Part shown: positions 29,079-38,938 of the stretch, piece by piece
How positions within the stretch are numbered: the stretch's first letter is position 1
Layout of the letters: each line of letters starts with the position of its first letter
NCBI GenBank assembly: GCA_009691725.1
Contig: SIAP01000003.1
Location: forward strand, 1-64,000
From: Phycisphaerales bacterium
GTDB taxonomy: Bacteria > Planctomycetota > Phycisphaerae > Phycisphaerales > SM1A02
Direction: 5' to 3'
DNA length: 64,000 nucleotides
The notes under the pieces: generated by a model
Databases searched by the model: none
What the model saw: only the letters and a program-made list of their open reading frames with translations
Told to the model about the DNA's origin: nothing
Translations under genes and position numbers: made by a program

Positions 29079-29744
29079 TTACGGGGCAGTCGTTGTGGCG
29101 GGCATCACCTGTGCCGATGGGGTCGGCGTCGCACGCGCGTTGTTCATCCGCAAGATGAGTTTCTCGGTGAGGTCGTCACCCTTGGCGGCGTAGAGCACGC
29201 GTCGGCGTGAAATCTGTTCGACGACCTGTTGCGCGAGTGGCATTTGACTGCGGCGGTCCCGCTGAAACTCTGCGCTGCCGTCAAAGACGATCACGTACTG
29301 ATAGCCCTCACTTTGCGCGAGTTTCTCGGACTCCGAAACGATCGATCGGAAGAGCCCCTCCCATCGCAGCGCCTGTTCGCGATCTGCTTCCGCCTGCTTG
29401 GTCATCGCCCATTCCTTGAGTTGCAGTTGCTCGAGCGCAAGCCCATCTCGCAGCGTCTGCCGCTCGGCGGGATCTGTGATCGCGTCCGATTCGCGGGCGC
29501 GGGCTTCCAACTGCTCTTTGCGCACCTTCAGTTCCTGCTCGAAGCGGTTTGCAAGTTGGGTGAGTTCGATTTCCATTTCACCGCGCTGCTGAATCTTGTC
29601 CAAGATCCGCCGAATATCGACATTCGCAACGGCGGATGGCTGCGCGCTCAGCCGACCTGCGGTGTATGCCGCGCTCCCGGCGACACAAGTTGCGGCGATC
29701 AGAATGGCAATGAAAAGTGAGGTCTTGTGCATACGCTTCTCCAT
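29079..29744 (-). CDS. OmpH/Skp family periplasmic chaperone, copy 2
   Basis: Signal peptide, VANVDIRRILDKIQQRGEMEIELTQLANRFEQELKVRKEQLEARA coiled coil; adjacent to copy 1. Confidence 0.8.
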   Translation of the reverse strand: MEKRMHKTSLFIAILIAATCVAGSAAYTAGRLSAQPSAVANVDIRRILDKIQQRGEMEIELTQLANRFEQELKVRKEQLEARARESDAITDPAERQTLRDGLALEQLQLKEWAMTKQAEADREQALRWEGLFRSIVSESEKLAQSEGYQYVIVFDGSAEFQRDRRSQMPLAQQVVEQISRRRVLYAAKGDDLTEKLILRMNNARATPTPSAQVMPATTTAP

Positions 29745-29797
29745 GGGAAATGGAGTGTAACCACAGACGGCTGTGACCCCCCCAATCAAAGTGTGCG

Positions 29798-32266
29798 CTA
29801 GAAGGGTAACTCCGCCGTGAAACTGAAGACTTCAGTCTGATCGGTCTCAAACTTCACAACGGGAATGGCAAAGTCAAACGCGAGCGGCGCAGGCCCGAGT
29901 TGTGGGATGTACAGGCGCAATCCGCAACCGATGGAGACGCGGTAGGGGGAGAGCGTCAGCGTATCTGTGACCGTTCCAGAATCTGTGAAGAGCACCCCTG
30001 CAACGAACTTGTCGAAGATGGGAACCTCGTACTGGGCTCCCGCAAAGAAGCGAAAATTGCCACCGATAGAATCGCCATTGGGGAGTCCATTCGACGTCAG
30101 CGTGGGAACGCCTTCGGGGGTGAGGGGTGGATCGACGCCAATCTCCGCCGGACTGAGCGGACTGATCGAACGAAACTGGAACCCGCGCAGGGATCGACCG
30201 CCGAGATAAAACTTCTCCGACACCGGCGCGTTGTTCTGAAAGATGTATCCAGTGCTCGCGTTCAGTCGCAGGACACTCTTGCGACCAAAGAAATCTTCGC
30301 TCAGTGGGAGAAACGTTGTGTAACTCGCGGTCGCCATCGGGAAGTTGTAGGAGCCTCCCATCGCACCGAAATACGCAATATCCGCTTCGAAGCGAGACCC
30401 TCGCGTGGGGTGCATGACGTTGTCAAAGCTTGTTCGTGCGAAGCCCAGCCCAAGGGAGTTGATGAATTCCGGACCGCGATCGTTGTAGACCGCAACAGGT
30501 GTGTCCGATGCGAACTTGGTGAGTGTCACACTTTGCAGCGTCATTCGCGCAGAGGCAGACCAGATATCGCCGAATGTGCGCGACAATCCAATCGTCGTCG
30601 CAATCCGCTCTTCGGTATAGGTGTTGTAGACACGATTGCGATAGAGCACACTCGATCCAAAGCCATAATCACTCTCGAGAAAACTTGGCTCTCCAAAGCT
30701 CACCGAGTAGTTGCTCACATCGACACCAGGCGAAATGCTGATGGCGAAACTCTGTCCCGCTCCGCGAAAGGCTCGCCCGCTGACGAATTCATCAAAGGTC
30801 TGAGGTCGATCAGCAATATCGAAGTTCTGTTGTTCAAGCGAAATCTGTCCGAAGAATCCCGAATCGCTCCCCACACCGACCCCGAAGTTGATGCTGCCCG
30901 TATTGCGCTCCTTCACTTCGACAAGTACATCGCGCACCCCTGCATTGTCGGCATCGGGGAGTTGCGGCGTGACGGTCGCCGCATTGAACAGACGGGTTCC
31001 CTCAAGTCGTTTCTTGGAGAGGTCGAGTTCGTGACCATCGAGTGGGCGTCCCGGTTGAATCCGGATTCGCCTGCGGACCACGTTGTCTTTGGTGATGTAG
31101 TTGCCTTGGATCCGGACGAGTCCGGCGATCACCGGTGCGGACTCTCGAACCGTCACAATCATGTCGACTTCGGCCTCTTCGCCGATTCGGATCCATGTTT
31201 GATCGACACGCGCATCGATGTACCCCATCGTCTGATAGGCCTCCGTGATCGCCTTCGTCGATGACTCCACCTTGTCCTGTGTGAACGCATCGCCGGGACG
31301 GATCACCATCAATCCAAGCACCTGCTCCGACTGCAGGACGCGCGGCTGGTCGCGAGCGGTGCCGTCGGTCGATTCGACGAGAACGGATCGAAGTCGATAC
31401 TGGCGGCCCTCGCTGATGACGAAGACCACCTTTGCCTCCTTCCCGCTCTCGGAAATCTCGACGCGCTTGTCGATTCGAACATCGATGAATCCGCGATCCT
31501 TGTAAAACCGATCGAGAGCCGCCACGTCGTCAATCAGGAGATCTTCATCCAAGTTGCCTGTGGAAAAAACAAAGACCCAAGGCTTGGTCTTGATCTGCGC
31601 ACCCAACTGATTCGTGTTGAACCGATCATTTCCAGAGAACACGATCTCCTTAATGCGAACGCGTGGTCCTTCAACAATTCGGAAGATCAAGATCCCTGTG
31701 TCGAGCAAACGCGTTTCGTCGACCTCGACTTCCACCATGTAGTTGCCCTTGCTGCGGTAGAGATTCTTGATCTTCTGCACTGCGCGCTCGAGCAGGAAGT
31801 CATCTCGTGGACCGCCCGGATAGAGACCAATGATCGCCCGCAACTCCTGGTCTGATGCGACTTTGTTCCCCACGACTTGAATGTCGCGAATGATGGGTTG
31901 TTCGATCACGATGTATCGAATGCGCACCGTTCCATCTGCCAGCAATTCTGCCTCCGCAGTCACCGAATCGAAGTGCCCCAACCGATAGAGCGTCGCAACA
32001 TCATCTTTGACTGCCGCAGACTCGAAGGGCTGCCCAGTGGCAATGCGCAGGTTGTTTCGGATCTCCTGTTCCGTGACTCGGCTGAGACCCACGATGACCA
32101 CTTCAGAGATCGGTCTATCCGCGAGCGATTCATCATCGAGGTTTGTCGTTGTCGCTGCACGTGCGTTCGTCCCGACCACGATCATCATGCACCCCAGAAG
32201 AATCCACAGCAGTCGATACCACAACAGTTTTCGTGAAGAGGTTTGCGGAGCGATCCAAACCGACAT
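29798..32266 (-). CDS. bamA: Outer membrane protein assembly factor BamA
   Basis: POTRA repeats (ISEVVIVGLSRVTEQEIRNNLRIATGQPF...), beta-barrel with GGRSLRGFQFRSISP and C-terminal FETDQTEVFSFTAELPF. Confidence 0.95.
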   Translation of the reverse strand: MSVWIAPQTSSRKLLWYRLLWILLGCMMIVVGTNARAATTTNLDDESLADRPISEVVIVGLSRVTEQEIRNNLRIATGQPFESAAVKDDVATLYRLGHFDSVTAEAELLADGTVRIRYIVIEQPIIRDIQVVGNKVASDQELRAIIGLYPGGPRDDFLLERAVQKIKNLYRSKGNYMVEVEVDETRLLDTGILIFRIVEGPRVRIKEIVFSGNDRFNTNQLGAQIKTKPWVFVFSTGNLDEDLLIDDVAALDRFYKDRGFIDVRIDKRVEISESGKEAKVVFVISEGRQYRLRSVLVESTDGTARDQPRVLQSEQVLGLMVIRPGDAFTQDKVESSTKAITEAYQTMGYIDARVDQTWIRIGEEAEVDMIVTVRESAPVIAGLVRIQGNYITKDNVVRRRIRIQPGRPLDGHELDLSKKRLEGTRLFNAATVTPQLPDADNAGVRDVLVEVKERNTGSINFGVGVGSDSGFFGQISLEQQNFDIADRPQTFDEFVSGRAFRGAGQSFAISISPGVDVSNYSVSFGEPSFLESDYGFGSSVLYRNRVYNTYTEERIATTIGLSRTFGDIWSASARMTLQSVTLTKFASDTPVAVYNDRGPEFINSLGLGFARTSFDNVMHPTRGSRFEADIAYFGAMGGSYNFPMATASYTTFLPLSEDFFGRKSVLRLNASTGYIFQNNAPVSEKFYLGGRSLRGFQFRSISPLSPAEIGVDPPLTPEGVPTLTSNGLPNGDSIGGNFRFFAGAQYEVPIFDKFVAGVLFTDSGTVTDTLTLSPYRVSIGCGLRLYIPQLGPAPLAFDFAIPVVKFETDQTEVFSFTAELPF

Positions 32267-32341
32267 GCGTTGGGAAGGGTATCCAACGCGCCGCGCTTGC
32301 GCAGTCGCGCTTCGACGGGTCACATCCGCTAGGCTTGAGAA

Positions 32342-33472
32342 ATGACGACCACGCTTGCGCGGACTCCCTTCTATGACTTCCATGTCGAGCACGGGGGCAA
32401 GATGGTCGATTTCGCTGGGTGGGAAATGCCGCTGCTCTACACATCGATCATGGAGGAACATCGCCATTGTCGAACCGCAGTTGGTTTCTTCGATGTCTCA
32501 CACATGGGTCGACTGCGATTCAGCGGACGGCATGCGCGGAAGTTTCTCGACATGGTGTGCACGCGGCAAGTCTTTGGAATGCAAGTCGGTCAATGTCGAT
32601 ATGGCATCATCTGCAATGAGCAGGGCGGATGCCTTGATGATGTGATCATCTACTGTTTCGACGAGGCGGAGTATCTGATGGTCTGCAACGCTTCAAATCG
32701 AGCCAAGTTGCTGGCGCACTTTGCGGCGGTGAAGGGCGAGATGGCTTTCAAGTTGGAGGATCAAACGGAGTCCACTGCGATGGTTGCGTTGCAGGGTCCA
32801 AAGGCAATGGAGATCGTCGGTGCTCTCTCGCGCGAGATCCCCACGCTGAAGCGGTATCGATTTGTGCAGAAGAACATTATTGTCGTCAAGTTGATCGTCA
32901 GTCGCACGGGCTACACAGGTGAAGATGGAGTCGAGGTGATCCTCGGCGCATCAATGGCGCGCGCTGCGATGGGGATGTTTTTGAAAGATGTCAAAGCTGG
33001 CACGAGCCCCATCCGACCGATCGGACTCGCTGCGCGCGACACGCTTCGGATGGAAGCAGGAATGCCGTTGTATGGCCATGAAATCGATGAACAGACTGAT
33101 CCGTTGACTGCGGGGCTCGCATTTGGCGTCAAGATTGACAAGGGTGCTGACGATGAGCGCATCGGTCGATTCATCGGGCAATCCGCGCTCGAACAGATTG
33201 CAGCAGTCGGGTGCGTGCGCAAGCTCGTCGGGCTTGGTCTTGAAGGGCGACGCAGCGCACGACAAGGAATGGAAGTTCGGCTCGGGGAAAGAGTGGTGGG
33301 ACGAGTGACCAGTGGATGTCTCTCTCCGACACTGGACCGCCCCATTGCGATGGCCATCGTCGATGCAGAGTGCACCGCAGTCGGCACGGCACTTGAAGTT
33401 GATCTGCGGGGCACCCGAGTTCCCGCGATTGTCGAGCCGATGCCGTTCGTCCGTGCTCAAGTCAAAGTGTGA
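32342..33472 (+). CDS. gcvT: Glycine cleavage system T protein (aminomethyltransferase)
   Basis: TPFYDFHVEHGGKMVDFAGWEMPLLY...SRTGYTGEDGVEV...AARDTLRMEAGMPLYGHEIDEQTDPLTAGL. Confidence 0.96.
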   Translation: MTTTLARTPFYDFHVEHGGKMVDFAGWEMPLLYTSIMEEHRHCRTAVGFFDVSHMGRLRFSGRHARKFLDMVCTRQVFGMQVGQCRYGIICNEQGGCLDDVIIYCFDEAEYLMVCNASNRAKLLAHFAAVKGEMAFKLEDQTESTAMVALQGPKAMEIVGALSREIPTLKRYRFVQKNIIVVKLIVSRTGYTGEDGVEVILGASMARAAMGMFLKDVKAGTSPIRPIGLAARDTLRMEAGMPLYGHEIDEQTDPLTAGLAFGVKIDKGADDERIGRFIGQSALEQIAAVGCVRKLVGLGLEGRRSARQGMEVRLGERVVGRVTSGCLSPTLDRPIAMAIVDAECTAVGTALEVDLRGTRVPAIVEPMPFVRAQVKV

Positions 33473-33498
33473 ATGGCGCGAGCGGGATTGGTCGCTCG

Positions 33499-33545
33499 CC
33501 AATTGTTGACCAGTTGTTCCCCAATCTTTGGCCAGTTGTTCGCCA
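33499..33545. repeat. Degenerate 11-bp tandem repeat, 4 units
   Basis: CCAATTGTTGA / CCAGTTGTTCC / CCAATCTTTGG / CCAGTTGTTCG / CCA, perfectly phased at 11 bp between convergent gcvT and the sigma factor gene. Confidence 0.85.
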
Positions 33546-33558
33546 GACGCGATCCTAT

Positions 33559-34602
33559 TCAGGCGCGTTTGGGGGCATCGAGTCCGCCACCCGCACCAGT
33601 CGATGGATGGGGTGCGGACTTGGACTTGAACTTGCCTTGGTGTGCCTTGGAGTATTTGCTGGGATGCTTCGGTGACAGCAACTCTGACAATGGCGCAGGT
33701 GCGGGGATGCGACTTGTGGTCGGCGAAACTGGATGACCGCCCGATGGTGACTTGAAGAGCAACGCGAGCGATTGATTGCTTCCAAGCTGCCGTCCGAGTC
33801 GCTCAAGTGTCTCGACTTCGATCTGACGAACCCGCTCCCGAGTGAGCCCGACTCGAATTCCCACTTCATTCAGCGTGAGCGGTTCAGTTCCATCAAGACC
33901 GAATCGCAGGCGCAAAACCTCTGCTTCGCGCGCATCAATGGTTTCGAGCAATCCCATGATCACCTTGAGCAGTTCGTTTTCCTCGACGACTCGAGTTGGA
34001 TTCTTGGATGTCGTGTCTTCAAAGACATCTGCGAAATCGGCGACATCTCCCTCGGAGTTCTGCGTGGTCACCTGATTGGGAGCGTTATACGCACGCAGCG
34101 CGCGTCGAATGACTTGCAGTTTGCCCAGCGGCACCTGCATTTCACGGGCAAGTTCAACAAGGGATGGCTGATGCCCCAGTTTCTCCTCGAGCATCTTGGA
34201 TGCCGCCTTGCATCGTCCGATCAACTCGATCATGTATGCGGGGATGTGAATCGGCTGCGTCGCATTGAGCAGCGTCCGCTTGATCGACTGTTTGATCCAC
34301 CACGATGCGTAGGTCGAAAAGCGCGCTCCTTGTGCGGGATCGAATCCCTCCACCGCTCTGATCAGTCCAACATTTCCCTCTTCGATCAAGTCTGGAAGGG
34401 AGATCCCTCGGTTCATGTAGCCCTTTGAAATCGCAATCACCAATCGAAGGTTTGCCGTGATCATCCGATCTTTTGCTGCGGCGTCGTTGTCGTTGATGAT
34501 CGCCCACCCCAACGTCTTCTCCTCTGCAGGAGTGAGAAGCGCAACGAGACTGATCTCGCGCACATACATTTGGATCTCGGTTTGGATTTCAGACTTCGCC
34601 AC
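33559..34602 (-). CDS. RpoD-type sigma-70 factor with C-terminal extension
   Basis: Region 2 (NLRLVIAISKGYMNRGISLPDLIEEGNVGLIRAVEGFDPAQGARFSTYASWWIKQSIKR), region 4 (EVGIRVGLTRERVRQIEVETLERL), then a Ser/Pro/Lys/Gly-rich tail of about 75 residues. Confidence 0.93.
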   Translation of the reverse strand: MAKSEIQTEIQMYVREISLVALLTPAEEKTLGWAIINDNDAAAKDRMITANLRLVIAISKGYMNRGISLPDLIEEGNVGLIRAVEGFDPAQGARFSTYASWWIKQSIKRTLLNATQPIHIPAYMIELIGRCKAASKMLEEKLGHQPSLVELAREMQVPLGKLQVIRRALRAYNAPNQVTTQNSEGDVADFADVFEDTTSKNPTRVVEENELLKVIMGLLETIDAREAEVLRLRFGLDGTEPLTLNEVGIRVGLTRERVRQIEVETLERLGRQLGSNQSLALLFKSPSGGHPVSPTTSRIPAPAPLSELLSPKHPSKYSKAHQGKFKSKSAPHPSTGAGGGLDAPKRA

Positions 34603-34682
34603 GCGAACCTCTCATGGTAAGTTGGCAAGGTACTGCATTCGTCGACGAGTTCGCAACGCTTGGATGCAAAAACAATTCATCG

Positions 34683-35459
34683 ATGGACTCCTCTCCCCCA
34701 ACCGGCAATCCCCAGGACGACCTCTCGCCCATCCTGAGTCGTTGGGTGTTTGATGGGGGGCACCCACAACTGCGATTTCTTGAGGGAATCGAGGGAATTC
34801 GGAGGATTCAGATCAGACTTGAGGCTGGAATCCTGCAGTTCGAGGTCACCGGTCGGCCGGATGGGACGCGTCCCGAGGGGGCAGAGTCTTGGCTGGACTT
34901 CTGGATCTTCCGTTGTGAATCGAGAAGCGAGAGACCGTCCGTCTGCGATTTCGAGACGCTCCACGGGGAAGCCATTCTGTACCACCAACGTGCTGCAGCG
35001 TTTCTGATTCTGGAGGACTTTGCATCTGTTGTGCAGGACTGCCAACGGAACCTCCGCACAGTGGAGTTTGTGCAGTTGCGGGGCATGCACCTGGCGGATC
35101 AAGCATCATTTGAAACGATCAGACTTGCGGCGGTATTGATGCGCGCGCGAGCAGAAGCCGCAGCATGTGTGAAAGTTCGGGACACACAGGGGGCACTCGC
35201 AGCGATTGATCGAGGGCTCGCCGGATTGCGTGGCGACCTGTCACGCGCCGGGCAGAGTCAAGAGATCGGCGGTGCGCGGGGCGCAGATGCAGAATCGATT
35301 GAAGCGACAGTGCTGCGATCGATGCGCGATGCGCTCGTGCCCAAACTCCCGTCGAGTCAGCGTGTCGATCTTGAAGTTCGTTTGCGCCGCGCGCTGCAAC
35401 TTGAAAGATATGAGCTCGCCGCGATCCTTCGTAACGAGTTGCGGCAGATTGGCGACTAG
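34683..35459 (+). CDS. UVR (UvrB/UvrC) motif-containing protein
   Basis: C-terminal LEVRLRRALQLERYELAAILRNELRQIGD matches the UVR motif. N-terminal two-thirds unrecognised. Confidence 0.65.
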   Translation: MDSSPPTGNPQDDLSPILSRWVFDGGHPQLRFLEGIEGIRRIQIRLEAGILQFEVTGRPDGTRPEGAESWLDFWIFRCESRSERPSVCDFETLHGEAILYHQRAAAFLILEDFASVVQDCQRNLRTVEFVQLRGMHLADQASFETIRLAAVLMRARAEAAACVKVRDTQGALAAIDRGLAGLRGDLSRAGQSQEIGGARGADAESIEATVLRSMRDALVPKLPSSQRVDLEVRLRRALQLERYELAAILRNELRQIGD

Positions 35460-38011
35460 TTCGCCTGTGGCGCTGATGGGGGAGTGATGCTGGTCGTCGT
35501 GAATCCATCAATCATGCCGCCAAATGGCTCTCCGCCCAGGAGCGGATCCATCGCTCGCAGCCGCGCGATGCGCGCTTGCATGCGCTCGCCAGTGCGACCT
35601 GTTTCGTGAGCAATTCCTAACTGGATGACTTGTGCGATCCACCACGCCCGCGAACCCTCGTTGGCGCGTGCGGCGAGTTCGCGTGCCGCCTCCATCGCAC
35701 GGGTTTGTAATGCGCCGCGAGTGGATTCGTGGGGAGTTCCAACTGCGGCGTGCTGCGCAGCGTCGAGCACTTCTGTGAGTCTGCGCCAGTCGTCAGTCGT
35801 CGCACCATCAGCCGAGGCGATGCGCTGCGCTCGCAGGAGTGCGGCATCCCATTGCTGAGCGAATGCCGCAGCATCGGCGGCGAGTCGATCGAATTCCCTC
35901 GAGGTCTGCTGAGCGTCGGTCGTGCGCCCACTCTGAAGAACTGCTTCGCACGCCAGCGCTGCATCAAGCGCGCACTGCGCAGCAGCCGCCGCTGATGGTT
36001 CAGTTGCGCCGGCGGCGCGTGCAGCTTCGCAGTTTCGCAGCATGGATCGAACGATGCACTCCTGTGCGATGGATGGCGCACCTTCCACCAGAAAATGGGG
36101 GAGGTCGCGCAACTCTCGCTGGATGGCGAGCGAACGAGCATCGGGAGCCACTGAGGCGCGTTCAATGCGGACTTGCAGAATTCGCTGTGCATCATGACTG
36201 CTCCACTGCTGCCACGCGGCGGCCGTTGGAGGTGCGATCTCCGTCACGGCGATGGTCGCGCCGCTGGGCGGGAAATCGGCAACGATGCGCGCCATTGTGA
36301 TCGCCGCGGTGACACGCGATCCTGGATCGAAACCAGATTGAAGTGCAGTCGCACTCAATGCCTCCAACTTCTCTGCGGCAGTGGCGAATGCGGCAGCGTC
36401 AGCGACCGATCCCCAGCGGGGGCGGAGGAGGAATTGCGCCACGTTTCTGCGCATGGTGAGTGCTTCAAGTTGCGCGGCAGACCGTGCGCGCGTTGGCAAT
36501 TCAGCGAATCTGTTGAGCGCAAGCGAAAGCGTCGCCTCGAGGGCGTCGATCCGATCATCTGGTGAGGCCTTGTCGAGAGCGAGTTCGATGTCAAGAGCGG
36601 CACTGATCGCGTCCAGTGCGGCTGGATCCTCGTCGAACTCGTTAGCGAATCGTCGATAGTCGGCGGCCGCCAATCCCCAGGCGCCAGCGGTGGAGTGCAC
36701 TTCCGCCAACACGACGATCGCCGCGGCTTGTGCCTGGCGATCCGATACCTGCTTCGCCAGCTCCTCGAGCGTCACGATCTGCGCTGCGGAACTCGGATCG
36801 GCAAGCAGTTGATCGCGTGCCTGTGCGATCACAGCAAGCGGCGGCAGCGTCCCGAACACTGGTGCTCCCCTGAGCACCCCAGCGATGCGCTCGAGAACCG
36901 CACGCCGAACTCCAGCCACTTGGTCGCGGGGGGCGGAGGTGAGCGCGGCGATCCAAAGATTCAGAGTCACCTCATCTGATGGCGACTTCCCTAGATAAAT
37001 GCGCATTCGCACGAGCGCGTCAGCGATGAGGAGTTGCATCGCGGTGGGAAGTGTGTCGGTCTCCGCCAGCGCATTCAACTGCTGCAGTGCTTCAACTCCG
37101 CGGCGTTGTCGCACGAGACCATCAGCAAGCAGGATCCGCGCCAGAACTGTCATGACCACATCGTTGCCACGCATCACCCTCGATGATGCGAACCGCGCAG
37201 CTTCTGGATCCACTGCAACAGCAGCCGCGGCAACTTCAGCGAGATCTGCTTCCGGTCGCAGCCGTGAAGGGAGCGCGCTGCGAATCTCGGACAATGTCTT
37301 CAGCAGCGCCGCAGCCTCGATGGGGCGCTCGCGTTCCACCGTTGGGTCGTGTGCTGTTCGATGGATGGCGAGGGCAAGGGCACGTGCGGCTGCAGCGAGG
37401 AATGGGCGGCGAGCTCGTGCATCATCGTCCAATCGATGTGCGAGAGCGGACCCTATTGGAACAGAGGCTGAAGTGAGCGCTCCCTCTGCGGTTGTGGCTC
37501 GCTCAAGCAGATCGCGGATTCGCGCAAGCGATGCGCTCGCCCTCTGTGCTGCGTCGATGGTGGGAGATCCCGCAATTGCTTCTGCGCCGCCGTCCAAGCC
37601 AAGGAATCCAAATCGAAGTTCATCTTCCGCGGCATCGGTCATCCAGATGATCTGCCGTGGATCTTTCGGCAGCGCAGCGAAGAGCCCCGTCCGAGCGTGT
37701 CGCAATCGCGCGAGAGCGTCGACGCGCATGGCGTGATTGGAGGCGGTTCCAATCAACATCATCCGCCAGACCGCGATGGCACGAATGAATGGCGTCGCGG
37801 CATCGGTTGCAGCGGCGGCGGGCTCTGTGATCTCCAGATCGGCAAGCACCCGGTTCAATCCCAAGTCTGCGATGCCGCGCAAGAAGTCCTCTTCTCGCAT
37901 CGCATCGCACGTGGGATCCACATGCGACGGTGCCATCGACTGCGCAGCCGCAGCAGAGAATGGCGAGCACACGAACGACAACTGCAGGGCGAACAGGACG
38001 AACGATCTCAT
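35456..38011 (-). CDS. Large exported alpha-helical-repeat protein of unknown function
   Basis: Signal peptide MRSFVLFALQLSFVCSPFSAAAAQS, then about 825 Ala-rich helical residues. Overlaps the upstream exbD by 4 bp. Confidence 0.75.
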   Translation of the reverse strand: MRSFVLFALQLSFVCSPFSAAAAQSMAPSHVDPTCDAMREEDFLRGIADLGLNRVLADLEITEPAAAATDAATPFIRAIAVWRMMLIGTASNHAMRVDALARLRHARTGLFAALPKDPRQIIWMTDAAEDELRFGFLGLDGGAEAIAGSPTIDAAQRASASLARIRDLLERATTAEGALTSASVPIGSALAHRLDDDARARRPFLAAAARALALAIHRTAHDPTVERERPIEAAALLKTLSEIRSALPSRLRPEADLAEVAAAAVAVDPEAARFASSRVMRGNDVVMTVLARILLADGLVRQRRGVEALQQLNALAETDTLPTAMQLLIADALVRMRIYLGKSPSDEVTLNLWIAALTSAPRDQVAGVRRAVLERIAGVLRGAPVFGTLPPLAVIAQARDQLLADPSSAAQIVTLEELAKQVSDRQAQAAAIVVLAEVHSTAGAWGLAAADYRRFANEFDEDPAALDAISAALDIELALDKASPDDRIDALEATLSLALNRFAELPTRARSAAQLEALTMRRNVAQFLLRPRWGSVADAAAFATAAEKLEALSATALQSGFDPGSRVTAAITMARIVADFPPSGATIAVTEIAPPTAAAWQQWSSHDAQRILQVRIERASVAPDARSLAIQRELRDLPHFLVEGAPSIAQECIVRSMLRNCEAARAAGATEPSAAAAAQCALDAALACEAVLQSGRTTDAQQTSREFDRLAADAAAFAQQWDAALLRAQRIASADGATTDDWRRLTEVLDAAQHAAVGTPHESTRGALQTRAMEAARELAARANEGSRAWWIAQVIQLGIAHETGRTGERMQARIARLRAMDPLLGGEPFGGMIDGFTTTSITPPSAPQAN

Positions 38012-38475
38012 GACGAGCGCGACTCCGCAAAGCCAATGTTCTGGTATCCGGCGCGCACCGCAGCATTGAATCCCTCGACGGCGTGCTGCCATGGAGTACT
38101 CGGCGAGGGAACCACGAGGATGGGGTGCGCAGAATCGAAGAGTCCATCGGCAGATCCCACACGACGGCGCAACTGCTCGAGGGTGATTGCGAGCGCATTG
38201 AAATCGTCGACACGGCGGGAGACTCCTTGTGCCTTCAACTCAATGGAGCACTCAGAGATCGAAGTCGAAGTCAGGATGACCTGGACCGGCGGATCCTGGA
38301 GAGCAAGTGGATCGGCCGTAGCGCCACGCGCAGGCAGGTCCAGTTGGTAGACGGCTTCACCGCGCTCAAAGCGCACGGTGCACACAAAGAACACAAGGAG
38401 CAGAAAGACCACATCGATCATGGGTGTCATCGCCAGTTGCAACGAAAACCCTTCGGCTGCTCGTCGTCTATTCAT
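38008..38475 (-). CDS. ExbD/TolR family protein, copy 1
   Basis: FSLQLAMTPMIDVVFLLLVFFVCTVRFERGEAVYQLDLPA: single TM with conserved Asp (TPMIDV). Confidence 0.9.
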   Translation of the reverse strand: MNRRRAAEGFSLQLAMTPMIDVVFLLLVFFVCTVRFERGEAVYQLDLPARGATADPLALQDPPVQVILTSTSISECSIELKAQGVSRRVDDFNALAITLEQLRRRVGSADGLFDSAHPILVVPSPSTPWQHAVEGFNAAVRAGYQNIGFAESRSS

Positions 38476-38938
38476 TGGTGCCCTCGTCCCGTTCGAGCGC
38501 GCACACGCGAACCGTGATCTTGCCAGATCCCGCAGTTGCTGCCGCGTGCGCAATCGAGCGCAAGGTCGGTTCGATTGCGCTGTAGGGCAGTGTGCGGTCC
38601 GCGCGAATATCGACTGGAAGCGTGGGGTCGCTGCGGATCCGCCGTGCGAGAGCGATGGCAAGTTCCTCGTGCCCGCGCTCTCCCGCTGCAAATCGACGCG
38701 CGCCAAGCGACACAACGGTCTGCGATCCATCGACCTCGACATTGACTGTAAGCCTCGATTGGGTCCCCGCAGGTTTCATCGCGGGATGGGTTGGAGCGGG
38801 CAGTGCAACGGGCGGCGACTGATCACCGCTCATCCGCGTGACGAGAATGAAGAAGATGATCAGCAGAAACGCCAGATCAATCAGCGGCGTCAGGTTGCAA
38901 TCGATTCGCGCTTGACCTCGTGAGTGGAGCAGACTCAC
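38468..38938 (-). CDS. ExbD/TolR family protein, copy 2
   Basis: ARIDCNLTPLIDLAFLLIIFFILVTRMSG: single TM with conserved Asp. A GTG start at 38938 overlaps the exbB stop. Confidence 0.88.
   Translation of the reverse strand: MSLLHSRGQARIDCNLTPLIDLAFLLIIFFILVTRMSGDQSPPVALPAPTHPAMKPAGTQSRLTVNVEVDGSQTVVSLGARRFAAGERGHEELAIALARRIRSDPTLPVDIRADRTLPYSAIEPTLRSIAHAAATAGSGKITVRVCALERDEGTNE

Noticed and set aside
29900-31264. 454-aa plus-strand ORF antisense to bamA
   Set aside because: Shadow ORF; bamA has POTRA and barrel motifs on the minus strand.
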